64,000 nucleotides of DNA, taken from Enoplolaimus lenunculus (lineage: Eukaryota > Nematoda > Enoplea > Enoplida > Thoracostomopsidae). The translations under genes were made by a program, and so were the position numbers. This document shows, one piece after another, positions 34,301 to 45,472 of this stretch. The stretch's first letter is position 1. Every line of letters begins with the position of its first letter. The stretch lies in NCBI GenBank assembly GCA_030248215.1, contig JASANG010001062.1:1-64000 (forward strand), given 5' to 3'. Under the pieces are notes generated by a model that saw nothing but the letters and a program-made list of their open reading frames with translations, was not told where the DNA came from and made no database searches.

Positions 34301-35320
34301 TAGGCACTATAAAAAAGATGTGGTTAAGGCTATTATTTTTGCTTTAGGTTTAGGCTTTATATGTCTCAAAAATCGGCAAAACAAGTTTTTTATTTCAGAC
34401 ATATTTGTCTTGTTTCAGAATTTGTCTTGTATTTCAGAAATATTTGTCGTAATTGTTGATGTAACGCACTCTTAAATTAAAGACATTTAAGTGTTAAAAA
34501 TTTGAGACACATATTTATGAAAAATTTCAGAAACTAATGTCTTGCATTCAAGACATATATGTCTGGAGTATAGAATGAGACATAATGGTCTAGAATTTAA
34601 GAAATTATTTAATTGCCTAGAATTTAAGAAATTATTTCTTGAGTATCCGAGAATGTTTTTGGTGTGTGGAGGGATTCGAAGTGGTAATAGAAGCTCTAAC
34701 GGCGATCTCTTATGAACTGAAAGAAATATTCTTGCACTTAGAGTAACTTTTTCATGGTTCGATGCTAACCCAAATAAGACAGGGGCAATAAGAGTGGGGT
34801 CCCCATATTGAGACCCAATCAATAGGAGTTCGTATCCCTAATAAGAGTACGTAAGCGGATAGAGTCCCCAAGCCCTAACAAAATAGAGTTCATAATGTCA
34901 ATTGTGCCTTATTGTAGTGCATAAATGACTCCAGAACCAAATAAAGTTGAGTTACAGTCCGTAACCAAATAATATGGTGGGTCCCCTCTGGAGAGGCCAA
35001 ATAAATATCTCTTATTTGGGCCACTATAGTAAAAAACATAAGCAGTCACTAGTTGTTTCATTTTCATGCAACTTGCATTGTGACAGTGTTTGTTTTGTAC
35101 AATTTTGTTTCTTCAATTTGAAAAATGCAAGTCTTAATCTAATCGTTAGATTTAATGGTTTTTTAAAATTATTCAGGTAATACACTTACGTAGCTGCGAT
35201 GCCTTCCGTTCCCAGTCCGAATGCGTTTTGGAACTTTGTAGATTTTGTTAAATTCCCATTGACAGAACACACGGAATATGCTGCAAGCAGTGTAACTGCG
35301 ATAAGCGTTATAGAACTCAT
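31384..35320 (-). CDS. Small secreted protein, two exons, 92 aa
   Basis: Exon 1 35190-35320 starts at ATG and encodes MSSITLIAVTLLAAYSVCSV and a further 23 residues: a typical signal peptide with likely cleavage near residue 22. It ends before a consensus donor GTAAGTG. Exon 2 31384-31531 follows TCATTTTCAG and ends at TAG; its frame phase (2 bases + 1) fits exon 1. Exon 2 has Cys at three places (KTCIEG, AQCTIAGG, GVCVFS) and otherwise hydrophilic sequence. The intron of 3658 bases holds hAT-like and other MITEs. No family recognised. An alternative is that further exons lie in the long intron. It starts about 340 bases downstream of another candidate gene on the same strand, as in nematode operons. 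Confidence 0.5.
32248..33301. mobile_element. hAT-like non-autonomous element, 1054 bases
   Basis: Inverted ends CAAGGTTGTTG and CAACAACCCAG, extended inward by GGAAAAAATTA and TTTTTTCCATTTTTT blocks, flanked by a perfect 8-base target duplication ATAGCAGG (32240-32247 and 33302-33309). Eight-base duplications and ends starting CA are typical of hAT elements. It lies in the intron of the small secreted-protein gene and carries a nested palindromic element. Confidence 0.85.
32420..32752. mobile_element. Palindromic MITE nested in the hAT-like element
   Basis: About 100-base imperfect inverted repeats start at CTTCTGATGACATCC (left) and are mirrored at GAGGAGGTCATCAGAACATC (right). The inner ends read CCAAAATTTTTTCG and CGACAAAAAATTTTG. 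Confidence 0.75.
33890..34310 (+). repeat. Dispersed repeat related to 41445-41770
   Basis: Shares ACCGGAT, AATTCAA-TAATATTAGA, GACCCTATTCCACTATTCTA and GTTGCAAT blocks in the same order with 41445-41770. The ACCGGA-rich start suggests a hAT-like MITE with lost ends. Confidence 0.6.
34345..34660. repeat. Palindromic repeat rich in TTTCAGACATATTTGTCT
   Basis: Many inverted CAGACATAT/ATATGTCTG and TTTCAGAAA blocks run across about 300 bases, with TAGAATTTAAGAAATTATTT twice at the right side. It is probably a MITE with long inverted repeats; ends not fixed. Confidence 0.5.
34769..35020. mobile_element. MITE, CCCAAATAAGA ends
   Basis: Starts CCCAAATAAGACAGGGGC and ends TCTCTTATTTGGG, inverted. 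The interior blocks (GGACTCTAT-, GGAGTCATTTATGC and GGTACC-CTCTGGAG types, here reverse-complemented) match the larger elements at 39933-40332, 42791-42993 and 45793-46155. Confidence 0.65.
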
Positions 35321-35662
35321 TTTTGGTTTGAGTTAAATGTAATTTTGTATTTTATTAAACAGTTATTTGTCACCTTAATACAAATTTATAGGTATCTTAG
35401 GCGTGGCATAGTTAACCGCTGTCTTCATTGGGTGGAACTAGGTACGACAAACGGTGCCGCTAAACGAAAGATTTTTTATAAACTGGTTTACGTTTTGGTG
35501 TCATCCGGTAGAATATGGCAAATCGGCATACGATGCCTAGCGATGCCGAACGCGCCCCCAGCTTAGCGGCATGCATACATATGAGCAACTGTGTGTTTTT
35601 GTTCGTGTCTGCAGTGCAAAACCTTGTAACACGAGAGCGTCCGCGGGTTTGAACGTCAAGTC

Positions 35663-37647
35663 TTATCGCTGAATGGTGGTTGACTTCCGCAAGAGTTCGG
35701 AGTTGTCAAAATCTTTGGTGTTGCCAAACATGTTCCAAAGTGCCCGCAACGTCAACAACACGTAAGCTACGGCGTGCTCAGTTTCCGCAAAGACGTCACC
35801 GACACCCTGACAAACAAATTCAGTAAATTCTAGAGAGTTGTACACCAAAAATAAACATGTTGGGCTGTGTCGCTGGCATATTCCGCCCCGCAAAGATGTT
35901 TTCAAGCCGCTCCATCCGTTCTTCTCTAATTTTTATTCGGTTTTTGCTCTATGTGTTGCGGTCTATCCCATGGAGCAGCAAATTCCGCCGCTCCCTACCC
36001 AGCCTCGTTCGACCCCATGCCCCACTTACGTATCTGCTATACGCCAAATCAGTGTACCGATCCGCATAATTTTTAAGACATACAGAGAAAGAAATGCTAT
36101 GAAACGTAGGAAATTGCATCAAAGCATAAAATAATGGATAACCCAGCTGAACAATTTTGCATCAAAAATTTAGGTCCATGCATTGTTTATTCAAGCCATA
36201 CTGTTTAGGACAGATACGTTGATAAATATATATGATCCCGAATAAATTGTTGGCCTAAACTTTCGCTTTACCTTAAGCTTCGGCTTTGAGCTTACACCTG
36301 GATTTAATGTCACTCACACGTTACCATACGTGCACTCGGCACACGAAATGTCCCCTCCCAAAAGAAATTCAATAGGTTGTCCGGCTTATGTTTTATCGAA
36401 ACCCTTCATTTTCCAACAGTATCACCGCCATTCGTGGACATCATAAAGTTTCACAGAAACTCTATTCGGACCAGACTGTTTTCAGTGACACTGTCTAGGA
36501 CATTGAAATATTGGAAAAACAGTGCAGTGGACAATATTTTTATATTATAGACACATTAGGTATATCTTAGCGGGGAAATTAAATTTTGACGGGAAAATTC
36601 AAATTTAGGCGGGAAAATTCAAATTTCGGCGGCAAATTCAAATTTTGGCGGGAAAATTCAAATTTTAGCGCCGAATTCAAATTTTGGCGGGAAAAATCAA
36701 TTTTTGGTGGTAAATTCAAATTTTGGCGGAAAATTCAAATTTTAGCCAAAATTCAAATTTTGGCGGAAAAATTCAAACTTTCGCTGCAAAATTCAAATTT
36801 TGGCGGAAAATTCAAATTGTGGCGGGAAAATTCAAATTTTAGCGTGAAATTCAAATTTTGGCGCGAAATTCTAATTTTGGCGGGAAATGTTGGCGAACTT
36901 GCAGAAAGCAACAAAATTACGCAGTAAATTAATTACCTTATTTAGCGCTTTCCGGCGACACCTTTTAGACTGTAACGACAAAGTCCGACAATTCACGCAA
37001 CTCTATATTTATTATTAACATAATGCGCAAACAGTATAAAAAATGTCCGTCAATGCAATAAACTCTATGCGGACATCTTTTATTTAGAGATAAAATTTCC
37101 ACACGCAGTTACGCAATAACAGTATAGCTAGCCTTTTTAAAACAGTATAGGGGGACGATGGATGGGCCAAGTGCACGTATGGTAACGCGTGAGCGACATA
37201 AGCTTAAGTCCAAATTTACTTTCGGTCTTTGTATTCAGGACCGGTTCGGTTTGCGTGCTGCTGTTTATTTTTACACCTGATACAAGTAAAACATATTTAC
37301 CTCGCCTCTCTGACCATTTCGGGCGCTGCTTGCTAAGATATACAGAAAAAGAATTTCTCTGAGACGCAGAAAATTGCATCAGCTATATTAAGTAATGAAT
37401 AACGAGCTGACCAATTGTGTGCCAAAAATTTATTTGAAATTTTGAAAACAATCTCTCGTGCGAAGCGAGTAAGAAGTTTGGCCAAAATATTGCTTAAAAG
37501 AGTCATGGAAATGAATACAACAAATACATGAAACCACATATAAACGAAAATGCGACACTGAAAGGTACCGCTACCCACATATATAACCTCCTGCATTAAG
37601 TCGGCTTTACAGGAGTTTAAAGCTCGATTTTCGAAATCGGTAAGCAT
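35663..37647 (-). CDS. Candidate two-exon gene, 67 aa
   Basis: 3' exon 35663-35806 (47 codons and TAA) follows a good acceptor TTTGTTTGTCAG and encodes GVGDVFAETEHAVAYVLLTL and then a stretch ending NTKDFDNSELLRKSTTIQR: amphipathic helix then a charged tail, with balanced composition unlike chance frames. A possible first exon is 37588-37647, MLTDFENRALNSCKADLMQE, ending before a weak donor GTTATA; phases agree (0/0). I do not recognise the protein. The 3' exon is the better supported half; the first exon could be wrong and other exons may lie to the right. The stop is 343 bases upstream of the next minus-strand start codon. Confidence 0.35.
36581..36895 (+). repeat. Tandem repeat of ~19 bases
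   Basis: About sixteen degenerate units of the type TTCAAATTTTGGCGGGAAA. The 113-codon frame across it (FKFWREN repeats) is a by-product. It lies in the intron of the 67-aa candidate gene. Confidence 0.9.
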
Positions 37648-38541
37648 AGCTTAGAAGTTGAAACTCAAAATAGTGCAGGTTGCTGAAATCATCAATTAAC
37701 TTGGCATAACTTTGCAACCAGAAATTTTTAATCTAATCTTCTGACTTAAGCTTCAGAACTACAGCAAAGTGCCAACTATATGTGGACAACGGATATCCGG
37801 ATATTCGGATATGCAAAATATCAGGATTCGTATCCGAAATGAAATATGTATTGAAATATCTCCCGGATACCGAAATGCTATTGTGTTAAAAAAATTTGGA
37901 ATAATTTGCATTGTTCCACCGCTATAGCTGGAACTGACAAAAAGAAATTCGGTATTCAAACGTCAGTCAAAATATTGAACTAAAATCTTGAAGATTTTTG
38001 TGAGTAGATTTCGTTTTTTTCTGTGTACATTGTAAATAAAGTTTAGAGTTGTTTGACTTTGGTATTTTTCCAATCATAGTTATTGCCAGAAAAGCATTTA
38101 TAATTCAGTATGATATTGAAAATAATTCCTTTCTTATATCTTGCGGTCCCGCGGTGGACCTTGTGTTTGAAAAGTAGTTTAGTGCTCAAATGTAAAGAAA
38201 GTAGGATTCTGAAGTGTTCAAAACACATTTTTCCGAAGCACTCCAAATGAGATTACAAAAAGTGAAAGTATATATTTAAGTTCTAAAGAATTAAAATTTA
38301 ATTGTAATCATCAGGGGGTTATGAGGAGCCAAACCGGCAATATGTTCAGATATATTAAGACTAGTCTGAAGATTTTGACCAATACTAATTTTAGCATTAT
38401 AAGAACCAAAATATATTCCTAAGACTAAGTCACCTTAGCGTAATAAACACAAATATAAAACAAAGCTTAACACAATTAGTCCAAGTCAAAAAATTAGTCA
38501 AAAATTAAGCCTACTCTACTGCGGCCTATTGAAAAAGCGGA
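37648..38541. other. No gene recognised
   Basis: Contains CGGATATCCGGATATTCGGA-type short repeats (about 37790) like those in hAT-related MITEs. Otherwise AT-rich and unassigned. Confidence 0.3.
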
Positions 38542-38715
38542 CACTAGCGGATTTAGATAGGGGCGGGCGGGCGTACGCCCCCCCCCTGAGATTTTTTTGT
38601 GATAAAATGATAAGGTACTTTACAGTTTTCCCCTTCAGAAAATTGTTTGGTGAAAAATTGCGTGCCAAAACATTTACCAGCCCATCCCTGTCAGAAATTT
38701 CTGGATCCACCACTG
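38542..38715 (+). mobile_element. hAT-like MITE, 174 bases
   Basis: Starts CACTAGCGGATTTAGATAG and ends GGATCCACCACTG (inverted, imperfect). Flanks AAAGCGGA (38534-38541) and AAAGCTGC (38716-38723) look like an eroded 8-base target duplication. Homologous in inverted orientation to 61795-62050, sharing TTTTGTGATAAAATGATAAGG and CAGAAAATTGTTTGGTGA. Confidence 0.6.
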
Positions 38716-39932
38716 AAAGCTGCGCACCACTAGAAGTAACATTGGCTTATGTTTGTACAATGTAGCGTTAATATATCCGATGCCCATCACTAGTGACGAT
38801 TTTAGTCAAAATCAAACGCAAGTTTCTGCAACTCAGTAAATGTTTCTGTTTCACCCTGATTATAACTAAACTGTTTGAAAAGCAATTTCAACATAATATA
38901 TGTTTCAAAACGCAGAAGTATACAAAAAATTAGTTTGAATCAAAAAGCTCACATTCTAACAAACTCCAAAAAACTGTTCAACGAAACTTCGAACTGAATT
39001 TTTAAATGGCTTGAACTGTGTTTTTATAGTGCAATTTCGCCCCCTTACAGTAATTATGTTCTGTATCGAGAGTCATTCCTACGGTCTAGTTTGTTACGTA
39101 ACCATAATTTGTTTTTGAAGAGCCAAAGTACCATGAGCTAGTTTCTGAGTTGATATCGTGTAAAAAACATTATCAAATTTTGTCAACTGCGTTTTACCTC
39201 TATTTGAACCGGCCTACGGCCAATGAATTTAAAATTTAAAATTACAATGGATGTTCGCCTCGTATAAGTTTGTTCCAATAGTTCCGGTTTAATTGCGGTA
39301 ATATTTATATGCATGAAATTGAGCAACAAAACATCGAAAGTTAGTTTAAAATGAGTAATATCAAAAAATAAATTTTATTTTAACTACAATTATTTCGTTC
39401 AAACTGACGACAGCCACTTTATAAAACATAATTGGATTTTTGAAAAGTTAGTCGTAGCGGTTCCGGTTTCCTAACGTAATCATGTTCTAAAATTCTAAAA
39501 CCTTCATTTTAAATGTAAAAGTGATTGCGTCATACAGATGCTAAATAAACAACCACGGTCATTCTGAACAATTTGACAGATTTACAAAATTATTGTTGTC
39601 AATTAGTGTTGTCAATATCGGAAACACTAACTTTTTCGGAAAACACTGAATTTTTTATTTATATAGCACAACCTGAATATAAACGTCAGCTGAGACTCTT
39701 TGCCCAAATCAGGGCTATGACTTTGCTTTCTACATAAATATATTTAGTCGTTACGTTTGTGTAGCAATATTTTTAGAACCAAAAGTAGATGGTCACTCTT
39801 AGAGAAAAGTGTGCCTCTATTGAGGTTAAACATACAATTAAATGTACCACCGCGTGTTGTATTTTTGCTCGACCTTCCTTCAATTCGGGGAATTCACACC
39901 TAAAACCACATAGTGAACGTACTGTAGTGACC
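38716..39932. other. No gene recognised
   Basis: AT-rich sequence without terminal repeats, exons or RNA genes that I can support. Confidence 0.35.
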
Positions 39933-40332
39933 CCGAATAAAATGGGAGACTGATATTTATTTGGCATCTCCAGAGGGTACCTCCCCGTGTTATATTTTTA
40001 ACCCACGCTCCGCCGCTCTTCGTTACTGATATATCCGGTACTGCAATTATCAGTTAAATTAAACGTTTATTTGTCTTGTGTTAATAGCTTGAGCGATAAT
40101 ACAAGGTTATACTTAGGAATGTACTTTCTAAATTTAAGTACGCTTACAAGTTTCGAACTCAAATTATTTGGTCCTGGAGTCATTTATGCGCTACAATTAG
40201 GATTAATTGAAATTTATGGACTCCAATTAAGGTTTAGGGTCCCTATCCGCTTACGGACTCTTATTAGGGATATGGACTCCTATTGATTCGGTCTCAAAAT
40301 GGGGACCCCCTCTTATTCCCCCTCTTATTCGG
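39933..40332. mobile_element. MITE, CCGAATAA family, 400 bases
   Basis: Starts CCGAATAAAATGGGAGACTG and ends CTCTTATTCCCCCTCTTATTCGG in inverted sense (CCGAATAAG at the right). Contains TTTGGTCCTGGAGTCATTTA and GGACTCTTATTAGGG blocks shared with the relatives at 34769, 42791 and 45793. A 71-codon frame inside is not a gene. Confidence 0.65.
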
Positions 40333-41444
40333 ATCAATACAGTAGGTGTTGAAAATATAATCATAGAACGTTCGCTAAAATGCAATATATTAGTGCAACG
40401 TACCTCACTAAATAAAAGAAGGTTGGCCAAAAACGCAATGTGCGCTGGGTAGTCTTATCTACACAGAATGTATGCAGTCGCACACTATTGTCATAGCGTA
40501 TTAATCTCTTCTTCATAGAACCAACTCTCGATGTTAACTATTTTGGTAAAAGTGTACACAACCTTGTATATGATTTGACTGGAGTCCAAGCACACGTTCG
40601 CGGCCTGAAATACATTTTTCTCCCTTTGCACGCCACATTTCGTTCTCAATTTTAGTCTGTCTCAATTCCATTTTAAGCTCTCCGAGCGCCTAGTGGGGTA
40701 ATAAAACTTTCTTGCCAAAAAGTAATAGTTTGATGTTTGTATTAAGTGCTACATGTCCAATAAATACAAAAGAACTTTTTAGAAGAGAGTCCTTAAACTT
40801 AATTTGTTAAAATAGCGTTTTGATAAATGCTAAAAGGCAGGGCACAACCGGATGTGGAAAAGCCAGATTTGGATCTGGAGGTGTAGCAAAATTAAGTAAC
40901 TAAAATCACGTTGAACTCATTAAATTTTTACAAAGACTTATACAGTGTTGTCAGTGAATTAGTTTGTGTGTTTTTTGGGGAATTTTTATAGAGTAAACAT
41001 TGAGCGTTGTCCGAAATTTATAAACAAACTCACGAACGGCTTTTATTATTGCTAAAATTTCCGGCAAAAATTATACTGAAAACGGAGCCGAAGAATCATT
41101 TACGCACATCTGCAGCTAACTATTCGGTTCTGTAATGTCAAAATTCTTTGCTTAATGACGACGTTTTGCTATTCTCGCGATTCATTTTCGAGTTTCCCAT
41201 TTACAAAATAGTTCTTTGAAACATTTTGCTCAAAACGCTAAAATTGGTTTCAATAGCGTTATGTATGTTTGACACAATTTCGAAAACATGAAAGAATGGC
41301 GAAAGGGTTTACTGTAAGTCGGGAAGTCAATACCAACATAAATTGGATAATAAAAATGGAAACGAATTTCTACTAAATGAACATTGACTAGAAAGTCATA
41401 GGACTTCGTGTCAAATTGATTTAATATATACATATACATATAGG
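40333..41444. other. No gene recognised
   Basis: AT-rich. GGCAGGGCACAACCGGATG near 40843 resembles a hAT-like MITE end (compare CAGGGTGCAACCGGAATT at 60086) but no partner end was found. Confidence 0.3.
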
Positions 41445-41770
41445 GTGCCACCGGATGATCAAAAATGGTGGAGCCGGAGCCGGATAATCTAATATCCGAC
41501 TGGAGCCGGAACCGGAGCTGGAGCCGGATAATTAATTCAAATGTAAGACTAGTCAGCATTAAAATATCAGAATGGAGCTAACATTCCTTCCCTCCGTTGC
41601 CTATACTATCCAAAGGCTTTACGTAACAAAGCTTAACTTCACACGCCGATGAATTTTTAACACCTTAACAACGACCCTATTCCACTATTCTATGTTTTTA
41701 GCGCTGCATTCAGTTGCAATATTTGCTTGTACCATGCTGCATTTAAGCGTATCCAGTTTTTCAATAGTTC
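41445..41770 (+). repeat. hAT-related repeat, GGAGCCGGA-rich
   Basis: Begins AGGGTGCCACCGGATGATC, followed by four or five GGAGCCGGA-type units, then the blocks shared with 33890-34310. Its start matches the TIR of the element at 60086-60485, so it is probably a hAT MITE with a lost right end. Confidence 0.55.
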
Positions 41771-42790
41771 GTTAACGTGAGGTGGCTTAGGGTCTGAGAA
41801 CGAAGTGTCTGTCGCGGCAATTCTTTGTATTTGGCAGGTCTTGCTCACGGTTTGTTAAGTATCGGTGGCTTGTATTCGAGACTAGAAGAAGAAGTCAAGG
41901 ATTCAACAAATGTATGGCTGGATTATTGAAGATGGGGAATGTATCGAATTTTGTAAAATTTTGGATGAATTTTGAAATCATATGAAAAATTGTCCCATAC
42001 TTGTAATAAAAAATTTAAGATATATGTTATTTATATCTAGTTTTTAACGTTAAATTAGCAGTAAACTGATTTTCGTCATCACATTTTATCATTAATCAAT
42101 TGCCAGTGTTTTGCCAAATATTGTTGCAATTAGAAAACATTTAGTACACGTACACGTACATAAGCATAGAACTTCTTTTATCACTTTGTGCCGCAGTTCA
42201 TTTTGATGAGTTGAGCTTTTAATTTTTATCCAAGGCACACAATGCGTATTCTTGCGAAATAAGTGCAAAATATGGTTAGCTTTTATAATCTGAATTCATA
42301 AATTGGGCATTTTCAAAATATGAAAAGTTCGCTAACAAAGCGGTTTAAAGCTGTTAAATTTTGCAACACAAAAAGTATCCTCCCCAGTGGAATATCCATA
42401 TTCCGCCACTGTTTGGTAACACAAGTTAAGTTAACAACATTTCCGCCGCTACAACAAGCATTACTATCAAATATCCTAATGGTTTTGTTCCTGTTACAAG
42501 ATCCTTCGCTAATTAAAATTTTGATATTTCTTTAATTCCAAATATATATGCCTTTGTTAACCACAAGGCTGTTGCCTCAGCATGCTTAGAGAACGCTTGA
42601 AACTGCGTACAGTAACTATATAATACTAGAGCTGCATATATTTAACACGACATTCCACGTGATGTGGGTTTAATACTTTTATCAGTGAGTTCATTTAAAC
42701 TTTAAACAGTATTAGACAACGGACTTTTTGACACCTGTCAATTATAACTATTTATCGGAATCATGAAATTTAAGATCATATTGTAATGAC
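41771..42790. other. No gene recognised
   Basis: A possible exon after TTTGGCAG at about 41848 is too short and unmatched to call. Otherwise AT-rich. Confidence 0.3.
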
Positions 42791-42993
42791 TCGAATAAGA
42801 GGGGGACAGATATTTTTTGGCCTTTACAGAGAGTACCCCTTGTTATTCGGTTACGGACTGTTACTTTTTAACCCCTCTCCGCTGCCCTTCGTTACTGATT
42901 ATATATTAAAGATTCGAACTCAACTTTATTTGGTCAAGGAGTCATTTATGCCATGCAAATATTTATAATTGACATTTATGGCCTCTAATTCGG
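42791..42993. mobile_element. Short MITE of the CCGAATAA family
   Basis: Starts TCGAATAAGAGGGGGACAG and ends GGCCTCTAATTCGG, with the internal TTTGGTCAAGGAGTCATTTA block of the family. Confidence 0.6.
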
Positions 42994-43089
42994 AAACAAA
43001 TTGTTTAATTTTACTCACAGCAACAATATACAAAGTTAAACAAATGTATAAGTATATAAGCTATATTCAGTAATGATAGTTTGGTTTGG

Positions 43090-43160
43090 TCCACCTTGAG
43101 CACAGGTTTAGGCACAGGAATATGCTTATCATACTGTTATGCTCCATACAGCAAGATGGG
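43090..43160 (+). repeat. Decayed TTAGGC-tail repeat
   Basis: AGGTTTAGGCACAGGAATAT followed by GCTTATCATACTGTTATGC matches the conserved tail of the repeat at 29946-30110. Confidence 0.5.
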
Positions 43161-43506
43161 ATGATATTTAATCAGTTTATTCAGAGCAAGTTGAAAATAC
43201 CAGTTTGTAATTTTTTGTAAACCTAATGCCCATCAGTTAGCGCATTCGAATCAATTTGAATTAGCCAATTAGCCAATTTTGTACGCGATCTGACTTTTAC
43301 AAAGTCCAATTGACTCTGCATTTCGACAATTTGCGAACAAAATTGAACGCAGACAAAACTGCATTACCGAACAAAATTTCAACTGCAATAAAAAAGATTT
43401 AATACGCTGTACACTTTAGGGCATATATTGTAACTAGTTTACGAAAATTTGTGCGGATAACGTGGGTTTAAATTTTATGCAACGCCTCTAAATTTGACAT
43501 AAAACT

Positions 43507-43770
43507 TTATACTAAGCGAAACTTTTGGAAGCCATTTTGTGTATAAAATTGTTGTACCACGCAAAAAATACGAATGTTATTTTCATTATCAATATTAAAA
43601 TGAGGTTTTGTTTCGTTAATAGTAACGGCGTAGTCATGATTTTCATTTCCATAGAAAATAATGTCACTTTTAGGCTTTAGAATCATGTATCTTAATTCTA
43701 AATCCTGTATCCGAGACCGTTTATTGTTATTAGAGTCCATTCGGCGTGGGATTGGCCCTCGTTTGATCAT
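43507..43770 (-). CDS. Hypothetical single-exon protein, 87 aa
   Basis: Open from an ATG at 43770 to TAA. The start is basic (MIKRGPIPRRMDSNNNKRSR), followed by alternating polar and hydrophobic stretches (YMILKPKSDIIFYGNENHDY, NIRIFCVVQQFYTQNG) that would suit beta strands. Composition is protein-like rather than repeat-like, but there is no recognised family, and no promoter or splice evidence. It faces away from the secreted-protein gene that starts at 44026. It could also be a remnant of a mobile element. Confidence 0.3.
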   Translation of the reverse strand: MIKRGPIPRRMDSNNNKRSRIQDLELRYMILKPKSDIIFYGNENHDYAVTINETKPHFNIDNENNIRIFCVVQQFYTQNGFQKFRLV

Positions 43771-44025
43771 TATATTTGCTGGTGTCCGCTAGCAACATAT
43801 GCAAGTGCATACTCCTAGCCAACCATAAATTCTGCTGATTTTACGCTGTTAAATTTTACTGATACGTTTTGATTGAAGCACATTTTGTACAAATAAACGT
43901 ATTTTGTCGCATGTTAATATTTTATTATATTTTAGAGTCTTTTTCGCTCTATAAATTTTTGAAATTATTATTTGGCCTAAATCTAAAACATATCGATAAA
44001 GTCAATAAAATATCGGTTTGCCGCG

Positions 44026-45021
44026 ATGCAGCGTTCCCTTGCGCTTTTGTTTGGTGCAGTTTTGCTTGCAGTTTACATTCGAACTGCAATTTCAGCAATT
44101 TCCGACTTATCGCCAGAGTTTGCTGCCCAATTTACTGGAAAGTAAGTTGGAGTCACAAACAAAATTTACATTCACTACCGCATACAAAAGGTAGTATCCA
44201 AGCCTAGGCCTTCGCAATAGGGATAAAAACCACAATTTTGTATTACGATTTTGCACTTACCTTTTCACTGTTATATATCGCCCTCTAGTGGACAATTTTG
44301 GATCCACCATTGCTTACATTTTAACAAATTAAATCTGGCCAAAATTTTCAATGAGTTGGAGCGATGTTTTTAAAAAGAACGTTTTATAAGAATGGTCTGA
44401 GAGGCAAGCACAGTCTCAATACAGTTTAGAGATTGTGATTTTGCGAAAAAATTCAGCATGTACGTTAACAAGTCGACAGAGTGTCCAGGACCCTGAAGCT
44501 TTTTAGATTCAGTATCCTTGACACTGAAGCCAAAAAGCTTTAGTCTCAAGGATTCTGAAGCCAACTGAAGCCAAAAAGCTTCAATCTCAAGGATTCTAAA
44601 GCCAAAAAAGCTTCAGTGTCCGTGACACGACCCCCTCAAAAGTCACTTGGTGTACGCATGTTATTGTGGAAGTTGTATTAACGTTTTCAAATACTGTAAA
44701 TGTTACAAAAGTTCAGTTCTGAGAATAATTTTGAACCGCTTAATTATTGTTTTAACAAACACTAAAATGCTTAGCGCTCAATAACGTTTAGCTACACAAG
44801 CGATAAGTTTTAGAGTTTTTTATTACCGTAAAGTTCTCAGAGATTTACTATATCAAGCATTATATTATCGGCTGTATAATGTTTTTTATTTCAGTGCTGC
44901 TCCTGACGGCAAAATTACAGAAAAAATATACAAATCGCTGGCCAAAATGATGCGAAAACACATGTTGCTCACATTCAAGTCGGCAAAATCGCAATACAAA
45001 AGCGAAGGAGTAAAGCCGTGA
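44026..45021 (+). CDS. Small secreted protein, two exons, 80 aa
   Basis: Exon 1 44026-44141 begins with ATG and encodes a textbook signal peptide (MQRSLALLFGAVLLAVYIRT, cleavage likely after residue 22-24), then SDLSPEFAAQFTG; it ends at a perfect donor GTAAGT. Exon 2 44895-45021 follows TTTTTTATTTCAG and encodes a Lys-rich helical region (KITEKIYKSLAKMMRKHMLL) to TGA. Phases fit exactly (2+1), giving 243 bases and 80 residues. The mature peptide of about 57 residues has no Cys and is strongly basic and amphipathic. No family recognised. A TATA-like TATAAATTT lies near 43951, about 75 bases upstream of the ATG. Confidence 0.65.
44494..44625 (+). repeat. Tandem ~32-base repeat in the intron
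   Basis: Three to four units of the type GAAGCCAAAAAGCTTCAATC plus TCAAGGATTCT. The right flank (GTACGCATGTTATTGTGGAAG) is also found at about 46288, so the array belongs to a dispersed repeat. Confidence 0.75.
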
Positions 45022-45129
45022 GCATTGACATAGGCAACACATTGTGACAGGCAACAAATTTTCCCCGTCGAAATCTTTTCGTAGAACCTGACCGCCTCCC
45101 CTTTTTCTAAACCCTGAGGGTTGTTTCGC

Positions 45130-45472
45130 TAACTTCTTTATGACTTGCGAAATTTTAGCAAAAATAAGTATTACTAGTCAACGTGGTTGCGCGCTGTGCA
45201 AACCTTTATTAACCATATTTTTCTTGCGTTCACTGTTTCACAAAACTGGTAAAATATTAGACAATACTAACAACGTTCGCGAATTTAGTTTTAATTCATT
45301 CATATGGCTTGTACACTTGCTGTGAATTTGTATCACGAAAACACACCTAAAAATACAATACATCAATGATCATGCTTTCTTTCCATAGATCTGTATTGTT
45401 TTGCCGAAATAATTATGATCACGTTAATGCTGAAAATTTGCTCAAAATACGTATGTGGGGCGTTATGAGTAT
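45130..45472 (+). repeat. Dispersed repeat ending ATACGTATGTGGGGCGTTAT
   Basis: Right end AAAATACGTATGTGGGGCGT recurs at 52796-52822 and, inverted, at about 57778-57798. The left parts at 45160 and 52660 are also alike (CAACGTGGTTG-GTTTGCAA type). A MITE family is likely; the other terminus is not resolved. Confidence 0.45.

Noticed and set aside
35384-35566. MIC60 exon after AATTTATAG at 35391
   Set aside because: The phase would fit and it starts with Tyr, but the product lacks the expected SYLQSL stretch and overlaps no other support.
36586-36927. 113-codon frame with FKFWREN repeats
   Set aside because: Product of a ~19-base tandem repeat; no start context or domain.
41840-41945. A further MIC60 exon after TTTGGCAG
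   Set aside because: The 29-residue product does not align with the mitofilin C-terminus and lies in a MITE-rich stretch.
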